Assembly (NCBI RefSeq): GCF_964355755.1
Contig: NC_092670.1
Span: 35,329,795 to 35,389,794, forward strand
Source: Antedon mediterranea
Taxonomy: Eukaryota > Echinodermata > Crinoidea > Comatulida > Antedonidae
DNA: 60,000 nucleotides
Direction: 5' to 3'
Shown here: piece by piece, positions 38,139 to 50,200 of the stretch
Layout of the letters: every line of letters starts with the position of its first letter
Position numbering within the stretch: the stretch's first letter is position 1
Made by a program: the position numbers and the translations under genes
The notes under the pieces: model-generated
What the model was told of the DNA's origin: nothing
Seen by the model: the letters and a program-made list of their open reading frames with translations, nothing else
The model's database searches: none

Positions 38139-38217
38139 ATGGATTGGAATGATAAGGCGTGCACTGATAAATGCCGGGATAGATATTATGATTATGAAAA
38201 AGAATTGAATCTAAAAG
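38139..38217 (+). CDS. PDFR-like gene, coding exon 1 (N-terminus, first Cys)
   Basis: Twenty-six codons plus one base (phase 1), ending at donor GTAAGC. It starts MDWNDKACTDKC. The ATG has a good context (AAA before, G after) and the reading frame is closed upstream by TGA at 38109. It encodes the acidic/aromatic helix carrying C12, the expected first cysteine of the hormone-binding domain. Joining to the next exon makes GGT (Gly) and puts the second cysteine 19 residues after C12, a usual class B spacing. There is no hydrophobic signal peptide, so an upstream exon cannot be excluded. Confidence 0.7.
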
Positions 38218-41200
38218 GTAAGCTATTAAGTAAGATTGGTAAGATATTGAATAAAGCTAAACAAACGGTGTATTTAGGTAATTTATGACACAACGCAAGA
38301 ACATACTGGTGGTATTTAAGGTAAAACTAATATTAAGCTCTGTCTACACTATTAAACTTTATTTGACAATATATGGCACATCACATTTTGTTGGTACCTA
38401 AATTTTGATATTGTAGACAGAGCTTTATATATGTCATGATCATGTCAGAATTTATATGTCATGGTGACGTTGGTCAAAATAGGTGATCTGTTTAGGCTAA
38501 TGAATTATTTTTTAAACTAAAAATGTGCACGGCAAAATCACCAAAAAAAAGAATTTGTTTTTTAGATCCAGCCTCGAGTACGTCGAATGGATTCTAATAA
38601 TAATAATCACATTTTTATGGAACCATTCTTAAAATGATGTCAAAGCGCTTTTAGAAATATTATATTGCGGAAATTTAAAATTAGTTTTCAGTAATTTCTA
38701 ATACGAACATCTGTTTGAGTGAAGCGTTCCAAATGTACTTTTTATGGGTACTTTGTTCATCATTTTATTATTCCTAATTAAATGTTTCGTCGTAATTACA
38801 CACGTGTGTAAGAAAACTTAACTTTAGTAGACAATTTAGTGGTGTAATAAATTCTGCATTATAACGCTTTATGTTCGCGTTTAAAGTAGATGATAAACTA
38901 CTGGATGTAAAGCCTTTTTTTTATTTTCGAGGCCCCTTTATATTTGCGATATTGTAACCTTTTAACCTGTAACCTACTGCATCTATATATAAATGTACGT
39001 AAGGGCATCTATACAAATTATGAATAATTCTGAAATAATCGAACACAATGCAAACATGTTTACTTTTATATTATAAATCCAAAGACAAAATACTGAACAA
39101 ATGACAATATTACTATTAGTAGCGTTTGCAACTACCAACGGTAAACCTCGGTCTATACTATCAAACTTTATTTGACAAATGTGATGTGTCCATAATTATA
39201 TGGACACTTTGACGTCATAGGACTACGATATTTGGGAACATCACACTTTTTGTCAAACTGGGTTGATAGACAGAGCTTAAGAATCTAGGCATACATTAGG
39301 ATAGCGTAGGCCTAAGTAGACGTACCGTAGAGTTTCCTCAGATTTGATTTTGATTCCAACTTGGACGCAAAAGATTCAACGACATTGGCGCAAGGCAAGT
39401 GAGTTGACGTATCACAAGCACGACATTTCACATGATCCATCGTGCGTCGTGATTGGTCAATTACTTGCGGGGCGTTACGTCCTTGCGGTGCGTGCAAGTA
39501 CGTATGAACGAAGCTTTACTCAAATTTCAGTAACAAAGTGTCAAAATACAAAATTGAAGAAAACGTTGTTCCAATCAATCGTACAGTAGGCCTATACGAT
39601 ATGTTTACCCGTGCAATCGTGTTGTAAAGTTTGACCGTGAGAGGTTTATTTATTCTTCTTTAAACTCAATCTAGCATTGAAATTTGCTAATGTATAAATC
39701 TTCTTAATCTCTTACAAATCGCTTTGGATTTTTAGTCTAGAGTAGATTTACACCGCTCAACAACATCATATTAATATCTCCGCAGTTTAATCTGATATTA
39801 ACACTAGCCAACTGATTGAATGAATCTAATTAGAGCAGTGTACCGTTAAAATACATTATATTCACCAGACGATAAACACGTTGTTGACAAGCTGGCCTAC
39901 ATTATAAAATCTGTGTCCACACACATACATACTAGTATTAATTTATTTAAAGACTTATGACCTATTTTGATAGCAGGGGTCATGACTAATTGTAATAGTT
40001 AAATAAAACAAACCAATAGATATCGTTTAGACGGATTTTATGTGTGATTTGAAAGGGTGTGTTACGTAATCTACGCAAGTTAATTATTAAAAATATAATT
40101 ATACATCATAACATAATTTGATTGTTGTGGTGAGAATAAAACAATTATTTTTCAAACCAATCCAATAAATAGTTAATTCTAACCGCATCATCAACACAGA
40201 TATATTTTAAAATAATAAACACAAACATAATTTGTTATTAGGCCTACATCAAACCCTGTAATGTCAACTATTACCGTTGTGGAGTTACGTAAGAAGTATC
40301 AGATATCTAAAATTGAATCGTCAAAACTTGCGTAAAACGCGTTCCATACTCCCTCAATTTCGCATTTACTGTAATATATTTTCCTGTTATATTGATTTAC
40401 AAGAATGTTCATATTTCATGTTTTCGTTATAATTACTGTGCTTTTAATTGTTTGTTGACAGGTGCAGCGTACTGTGGTGTTGATTTTGACAGTACAATAT
40501 GCTGGCCGCCTACACTTGCAAATGAGACAGCAGTTGTGGTGTGTCCTGAAGGAAACCCATTAATAGACACCAGCAGTAAGTATAGCAAAACAGAGATTAG
40601 TTGAAGAACAATAGTTTCTTGACTCAAACCGTCTTTATTAAGCATTTTGTACAGTATGTGAAACAGTATCAACCTGATTTCTGTTGCGCGTGCGCTTGCT
40701 TGTGAATTAGTACTGATGTGCTGTTCCTGATCATTGTCACTTCGTTCTACGCTGAGGTGATACCGAGTCACCATCCAATCGAATTTAAACAACAGAGGTA
40801 CCATAAAAGCCCCAGTGGTCTAATGATTATGATAGATCAAGCAGAAAGTTCCGTGTTTGAATCTCTTTGAAAGATTTTTACATGTGTATGGTTTAAAGCA
40901 TCTTTCGACAAACTGTTATGTAAAACTATATGCTTACTAATAATAGGCCTAACATGAATATTTGGGCAAAATGCATTTAGGTATTGAGGTTTCTACACTC
41001 AATTTTTCAAACAAATGTTTCTGTCATTCATCGCCACCCCTTTCTTTCTCTTCTCAAAATCCTCGTTTATCTGCGTTTGAATTTTAATGTAATTCGGTTA
41101 CTTTATCTTTACGTTATCGAGTAGGCCTACTGTTTTATAAACTTGTTTTAATTTAACAATATAAACAAACAATAATACGTCTACCATGTCTTTTCTTTTG

Positions 41201-44200
41201 GCAGAAACAGCATTTCAAAAATGCAACATCAATGCAACTTGGAACAAAATTCCAGGATATATATTACAATGTTTTTACGACGACAACAAGGAAGTAGTAA
41301 CTCATAAGCAAACGGATGAGGAATTAGCCGCAAAGGAACAGGTATACGTTCAAGTTTATATTAGTATCATCATTGAAGAAGTTTTTGAAAAAAAATTACG
41401 TATACATTATTGATTGCATGATTAGTTCCACAATGAGTTCGACCCTATCTGTATCATACTAATTGCATGCTTAAGCAAGATGACATGTAAAGCCGTTGGT
41501 CTCGTATACTTAACAGTGCACGTTAACGAACTTGGTACACTATTCGTCTCCCTAGTCCAGATCCCTATGTATTTTCGTGTGCAGATCATGGGGAAAGTGT
41601 AAACATTGTGTTTTATGAATATTTGAATCATGCTGGTTTTAAAAACCCATGTTGTCAAATTTCTAAAATTCATCTTTGACCTCTGACCTCAATTTGATTG
41701 TTTTGACCCATTGAAAACAAAATGATCATATCTTTGCAACGCTTAGATTAAATGAAATAATACATATCATATAACTCCGTAACTAATAGTTGGACAAACT
41801 TTAAATAGGGCTCAAATTAATCTGAAGGTATATGTTTCTATTCAGTCTAATAAGAACTTTTTCAAGAAAATGACCCGAAATATTTTTATTGACCTTTGAC
41901 CTGTACTGGTAGTACATATTTCTATAATCTCAAAAACTATTGGCCGTAAAATGGTTGTTTTTGTGAAATGGTTCGAAAAATTTACATTTATATGTTGTAT
42001 AATAACAACATTTTATAGAAATGTAAAAGAATTCTATTTATGATCACTAACTTTGTAATTTATTAACATCACTAGCATTTGTTATAATATTAAAATGTGT
42101 CATATTTGCTGATTTTAAGCACTTCACATGAATTTATCAGAAAATATGTGTATTTAATATAAAATTTATTTTTTTTTATATAAAGACAATTTAATTGTCT
42201 ATCAAATAAGACTATTTTCAAATTATTATGGCTAAAACTTAATTAATGTTCACACTTTCCCCATGATCTGCACACGAAGGCACTTTTTTTGACATAGGGA
42301 TCTGGACTACCCGGTGTGCTGATCTGGTAGGCCTGCACTGCGTGGGTCCATGGAGGGCTTAATCTGAGAATTTCCTCAGTTTCCAGTTAAGCTTGAGGAC
42401 AAAGAATTATACATTTAACATTTAATCGTCCTCAATTTATTACTGCAGTTGGTATACCAAAAGACCTGCCTAATCACATTTATTAAAATCTATGAGTTAT
42501 CTTCAATATGGGCCTTCTCTGAGTTACTAAGCGCTTACACTTATTGTTTCAGAATTATTATAAAAACGTAGCAACAAAAACTTCACTACCACGTCTTGTG
42601 GTTTCATTTCTATAGGAATCCGTTAGGAATCGAAAGCGTATCCACGCATGCGCACATTAACTTTACAGGACCTCTGTATTGTATAGGCCTACATTTTAAA
42701 ATTGGTATTTATGCCTATAATTATGTTATGGTATGATGATTTCGTTATTCCTAATCAATAGTTTTATATATTTTACAGTTTTTAAACGACGTTGCTGGTA
42801 TAAGTCGATTTGTTGAATTATTTTTTATCTGCCTCTCGTTATTCAGCCTTATCGTTGCGCTATTTGTCCTGAATTATTTCAGGTTAGTATTATTAGTGAA
42901 CCAGAAGATTTAACTGTTTTTTTATAAGCGAAATAAATATGTTGTTATTTTTATTCTTATTTTTGTTAAAGGTAAATACATTTATTACAATTGCAAAATG
43001 ACCTATTTAAAGTTGAATTTATCTGTTACTATTGAATACTGAAAAGCTTTATTTGTCCATTATCATATAAAATAATAATGGAGATTGGCAAATATATATT
43101 CGTACGATTAAAAACAGATATATATATTTACAGTATATATAATATAAACAAAAAAATTGAAATATAGAATACACACACATTGTTCGTGATTTTAGAGACA
43201 ATACATCTTTAAATTGATAAACACGATACAAACTTGTTTTCGTTTTACTTTATTCAGTGCTCTTAAGTGCCACCGCACCCGCATTCACAAACACTTATTT
43301 TGTGCTCTAATCATCTTTGAGGTCATCTTGACAATCACTGTTGTCGAAGAATTAATTAGTTTCTATAAACCAGACCAGTGCTCCATAATTAAGGATGATA
43401 CTATTGCGGCGACCGTAAGTATCATATCGCCATTCTTTTGAAATAATTACAAGTAATATATATTTATTACGATATAAAACAACAAGCAGCCTGAAAGTTA
43501 AAAACGTTGAACAAATATAATTGAGATAAAAAAAAATAAAGAGCATGGGCCCGATTTATCAATTTTGCTTAGCCAAAAAAGTCGTCTTAACTTTACCTTA
43601 AATTCTAAAGTTTAATTTTACGCATGCGCAAAGTAAATTTACCTAAGACAATTTTTCTGCTTAGACGGTTATTAAATTATCTTTAGTTATTTCCTTAAGC
43701 ACTTCTGAAATATTTCAGCTTAAGCAAAAATATAAGCAAATATTGATAAATGCCAAACCTGTTGCTTAATACGTGAGTTGAGGGAAGGGATGTGTTTGTA
43801 CGCAAGACAACCCTCGACTCGATGGCGTACGCTCCTGCAGAAGCACAAAACAACAGGTTCCCCGTTTGAATCTTTAATGAAGATATTGACTCATTATTGG
43901 CTCATAATTCAAAAACGTCACGCATACTAAATTTGCTCGCTCATGTGGTTTAATGCTAAAAAGTTAAACAAAGTTTTTCATCAGTGCAATTAAATTCTAT
44001 GATTTCATCAATGTAACACAATAAGCAATTTCGATGGACCTGTAGTTTGTTTTATCGGAAACAGTACTTGCTGCACTATTATTTCACTAAGTAAAACAAG
44101 ATTATTAAAGAAATACTCTAGGTCATTTTAAAGAATTGTGCACAGTACTGTACTTTATTCTTCATAATGTAGACAATTAGACCAAACTAAAATATAGGTT

Positions 44201-47200
44201 GTCCTAACAAATGTCAACGATGTAAGATCAAATACGCGTACACCATAAAATGATGACGTCATTAATAATGGGCCGGTCTCGTTACCCAAATTATTTAAAT
44301 TCGTATTTAATGATATAGAACAACATACGATATACGACAGTATGCCTTCTCCCTTGAGGCATCGAGTAACGTATTTTGTTATGCTATAATGTTCGTTTCG
44401 ATTCGACATACCGATTGGATATTGAAGTAGTTTTTCTATATCCGGAGAATTAATTACGATCTATAAGCAACTGTCAAATGTATTTTTCCCTTTTCAATAA
44501 TACATCAGCTTAGGTTTACCGGCTTTAAAATGCATATATGTTCTATATCCATGCTTACTCAACGATGCGTATAAAAAGTACGCATGCAAACACACGGATA
44601 ATTCACACTAAATTGCAAAATTTGTAACATTTCTACTAATCCTTGACTATTGTGAGCTTAAAACATAGTGTTAGAATTGCTTTATCTTTCAATCCATTCA
44701 ATTTGGAGAAAAACGCTCTAAGCATGAGGTGATAGAACATTCTCTTCCTCGCACATAAAGTGTAAAACATAAATATAACTATACAGCAAGTAATGTCGAT
44801 TGTAACCTTAGTCTCTTTTTTTTCAAATATCCCATCTCGTTGGTGAACCCACTTTTAAATATATAGTATCCAGCAGTATACTTGTTGAATGGTTAAATAT
44901 TACAATAATAAATTATCATTATTATTCAGACAAACTTAGTCTGGTTACATCTTACATCTCTTAATGAACAAGTTTCCATGTTTTGTGTGACTACACCGTG
45001 CAGATTCTGTTTTCAATGAATTCCAACATGTTCTCCAATTATTGTACAAATTGCTATACAATAATATCTGTACTGTACTATATTTACGTTATAGAACAGT
45101 CCAGTAAAATGTTATTAAATGAACATTGTAAATGTTGGTATTTTAATACTATAGTCATCATCATCGTCACCAGCGTCGTCATCATCATTTATTACAGATC
45201 GTCGTCAACATTATCACAATCGTGATATTTATTTATCGTTATCATTATCGTCCTCATATTTTTACCATCGTTATCATCATAGTCAAATATCATTTTCAAC
45301 ATTGTCATTTTCATTGTCAGCATCATCATTAACATTTTCAACATCGTGGTCATCATTGTCAATCATCATCATTTTTACCATCGTCATAATCATTTTCAAC
45401 GTTGTCATCTCACCATCGTCATCATTGTCATTATTATTGTTATCATTGTGAGCATCATTATTGTCATAATCATTTTCAACATTGTCATCATCATTGTTAT
45501 ATCATTATCACCATCGTCATCATCATTTTCACCATTGTCCCAATCATTTTCTACATCGTTATCATCAATGTCACCATCGTCATTGTCACCATTGTCATAA
45601 TTATTGCCACTATCTTTATTTTCAACATCGTTATCATCATTGTTACCATCGTCATCATCATTTTCATCATTGTTCCAATCATTTTCTACGTTTTCTTCAT
45701 CATTTCCATTGTCACCATCGTCATTGTCACCATCGTCATCTTCATTGCCACCATCTTCATTATTTTTCAACATCGTTATAAGTGTTACAATCGTCATTAT
45801 CACCATTGTTATCATTATTGCCGTCATCTTCATTATTTGTCAGCATCGTTATCATCATTGTCACAATCGTTAATGCCACCATCTTTAATTTCAACATCAT
45901 TATCATCATTGTCACCATTGTAATCATCATTTCCAACATCGTTATCATCATTTTCACTATGGTCGTCATCATCATCATAATTGTCACAATCATCATCATA
46001 ATTGCCACCATCGTCATACTCATTTTACAATTGTCGTCATCTTTGTCACTATCCCTGTAATAATTAAATTCATATATGATTTTTTGTTTAACTTTGAAAA
46101 AAAACCCTATATTCATAACATCACGATTTTAAAATAATTTACCACAAAAATTTTTTTTTATTTTTTATGGTGATGAGAAAGCCGCCGTAGTTATTTTAAG
46201 TTCATGTAAAACTCCTAAAACTTGAAACTAACAACTACTGTTCTTTGTTATAACAGCCAATTTTATGTGAAACTCTGATTGTAGTGAGAGAATACAGCCG
46301 TTTTGTTGTCTTTGCTTGGATGTTCATCGAGGGACACTATTTGAATGGACTCGTATCAGCGGCAGTCTTCGGCACTCCGAAATTTGTTCTTTACTATATC
46401 TTTGGTTGGAGTAAGTAGACCTATGATTATAACTAATACTACAAGCTATTCTTTCAAAAATTTTTTTCGTATTAGAGAAGTTTGTTTAGATAATAATGAC
46501 ATTTTCAGAGCAACAGTCAAATACAAAAGTGTGGTTTGGAACACTTTTTATATGCTCACACAAGGTTTTAATGGTACATGAAATGTGTTGAAAGTCGTGA
46601 ATTGAATTTTTTTGCTTGGTTTAAATGTTGGTAGATTGATAATAATGTTGTTATTTACTTTTAATTTCAGTGTCTCCTTTACCGTTTCTTGTGCTGTGGA
46701 TAATATTCATGTCAAAATCTGTTTTGCAGTAAGTAGTTGATGGCACATTGAAAAGATCTTTGATTTGTGAATGGTTAATTTCCTATAAATACTTACGATA
46801 TAGTCTAGACTTAACGATGATCGATCGAGAAGTTGGCTATGTATTATATAAACTATTAAGTGTCTGTTTACACGGGGCACCGTTACCCTTGACAAGACAT
46901 GGACAACAATGGCAAAGAACAAAAATAAACAGGAAATTAAGATAATTATCAAACTAAAAAGTAAGAAGAACAATTGTTTAATGTTTATTGAAATTTTGTC
47001 ACCGGGCATTTTTCCTTTTTCGTCTTTTTTCCATGTAAATTGATTGTCATCATGTATTGTCCCCCAAAAACATCATAAATGAAGATTAATTAAATCAGAA
47101 TTTGAATATGTTATTTTGTAGTTTTTATAAAGTTAATCACTTTCGTAATGTTTTCACTTATAAAAATAAATCGTTAAATTCAACCAAAAGTTATTAACTA

Positions 47201-50200
47201 TTATGTGACATTAAATTGACATATTCAACAACATTCAACAAAGCATTATTTTTTCATAGGACAATACATCTTTAATATTCCTAAACAAATTACGGACACA
47301 AATCAAAACGTACGTCGTAAAAGAAATAATAACTTGCTATGCGGCAATAAATTATAAATTAATGATAAAATGTTGTATTTTTATTATTTAGATGTTGGTA
47401 TGATTATGCATCTTCAAAATATTATTTATTAGTCGAGATTCCACGCCTCTCACTTTTAGGGGTAAGTAAAATGGCGAATTTATAAACATGTACAGTACGT
47501 AAATGTGTTTTGCATATAATAACCTTATAAAAACAAAGTATAAGTGACAGTGGACATACACTAGAAATACCATGTAGGCCTACTATACATACTATATGTA
47601 CGAATTATTTTTAATTCTATATGAGATGCATGTACCAGGTTTCAGGATAATGCAGGTGTTTTGGGATGTTTTGTATTCGTTGAAAGTTTGACGCCTCTTT
47701 AAACACTCTTTCAACCCGGGAAATTATTTTTTCCATTAAACTAGTTGTATATAAATATGTTGATATAATATGTATTTTTTTATGAATCCATTTTTTGTAT
47801 AGATTAACATTGTTCTTCTTTTCAACATCATCCGGGTCCTTGTAACGAAACTTCGACAGAACAATTCTGGAGAAAGTCAGCTTGTGCGGTAAGTTTTCTG
47901 ATCGAAATTAAATGGCCCTCTAATAATTAACCTCTTGTAAATTCAAGACCATTTAAATTAAAATACTTCTCAAATTAAACATCACTGTTTGAATATTTAA
48001 TGAAAAGAGATAAATTTATTGATAATACAATATTGATAAAAATTAAGATTAATGTTATTATTAATAACATTGCTAAAATAATATAGTTTTTTACACTGAC
48101 ATAGTTTGTGCGGTAGGTTTTGTGATCTTCCTAAAATTAACTGGCCCTCTAATAATTAACCTCTTGTAAATTCAATACCATTCTAATTAAAATACTTCTC
48201 TAATTAAACACCACTGTTTAATATTTAATGAAAAGAGATACATTTATTGATAAATTCATTGATCAATATTGATAACAGTTTATATGTTGGCCTAAAATGA
48301 AAATTAATGTTATTACTAATAACATTGCATTGCTAAAACAATGTAGTTCTTTACACCGACTTAGCTGTTCACACTTGTTCCGATCTGTGCCTGAATAGGC
48401 CTGAAAGACCCTAAACGTCCAGAAAATCAGTACGTTTTGACGATTTTCTGTGTTCTATAGTATATAAAATAAAATGAAACATCTGCCTCTTCATCCTAAA
48501 GATTGGATAATATTGATGCCGAATAATATTGTTTTAGATCATTATTTAGCTATTACTGACGATTGTGATATGTCATAATTACTTCAGTGACATGATGGAT
48601 ACCCCAATGCTTAATGTTATTGAAAAGTATGTCATTATAAAAGTTGTTTACGTAACTGTGAGAAGAGTTTTTTTTATAAAAAGTACACGTTTTGATCATG
48701 AAAACTTTTGGAAATCTTAAATCTCTACATGCTAATATGTATTTCTCTTATTCTTATAATTGCAATGTACTAATTTAGGATTGAGTAAGTTGACACTCGT
48801 TTCTCGTACGATACTATGTCCTGCAACTGCAACCCAGCTAGCTGAATGTTCACCGGTAAAATAGTGTTTAGCTACCCAATGTTAAGGGTTTTAACACCGT
48901 CGATGTGTTATGTATATAATGAGATAGATAATTTAGACGGTTATGTTCACTTAATTGGACATTCGTGTGTTTGGGGTTTGTCTGTTACCCATCACCTGAC
49001 ATGAGCCAGCCTAGTATATCATTGCTTGAAGATATGAGAAACTGTATGAAATCGCCAGAGAAACGAAGTAGACCTTTAATGCTAGGTTGGTATTCTAGAT
49101 AACCAATCGTTCATAGCTTCTATGACATCACAAACACATTTGACCGTTTATTTATAAGCTTCACAAGCCAATATGAAAACAATTCAAGGAACATAGTAAT
49201 CAAGTCAGAAAATGTGAATAGCATAATGTGTTCTTTAATCGGAAATAGAGGATTAGAAGACTACGGGATATGTGTCTCTCGAAGTAGACCAGATTGGTTT
49301 CAGGCATCTCTCCATGTATGCTACAATAATGGTTTTTTAACGATTATAAGCAACGTCTTAGTTAAGTTGAAGATGTTCTCCAGATGGAATGCCATCCTGA
49401 GATGAGTAGTAGTAATTTTGTTTTTTTTATTTATTTCATTTATGTAATTTACTTTCTATGGACCAGAGTTTCCTAAATAAAAGATTGAATGAATGAATGA
49501 ATGAATGAATGAATGAATGAATGAATGAATAATAAATAATTTGTAAATCACTCAACGCTTTATAGCTTTAGTTTTCTGGGATTTGTTCAAACCTCGGAAC
49601 ATTTTTTCAGAGGTGAAATAAGTTCATAAGTTGTGATTTAGATCATGGAGGTAAATCAATTAATGTTTATCTTTATAGAGCACAGCACAGTTTATGGTAA
49701 CTCGTTTTGTAGAGTATGCATATACTATAATCTGGTGCTGGTGGTTGACTCTGTCCATTTGAGGCCTAGGCTAGTAGTTTTTTGTTCAGATTTTCTGTTT
49801 TAAACGCACTTTTATTGTTGCAATTGACACTACTAATTATGGTACAGTACATTATAAAAGAGATAATTAAATCGTAATAATAAAAGCAGCAAGTTTAGTG
49901 CTGAAATAAGTTGTAAATAAAAATAAAGCGTACGTCTGTATCCTTTGTATGCCTATATCTTGAGGCGGTTAAGTGCGCTGTTGTTCTTACATTATTTTAA
50001 TTAGTGGTTTTCCACTGTAGATGATCACAATTATAGCCTTTAAGAAAGTGCAAAGCATTAGATCATCGAATCCAGAATCTTAAGTATAATCGAACGAGGA
50101 ACAAACATAATGTGTCTAAGCCACTTCATCCTAGAGTAGGCCTTATGTCAGTTGATGCAATTTCATTTTCACATAATGATTAAGTAATTCAACGTAATAT

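Noticed and set aside
45346-46116. Several overlapping open frames of up to 173 codons on both strands
   Set aside because: They are translations of CAT/GTC trinucleotide repeats, which lack stops in several frames at once.
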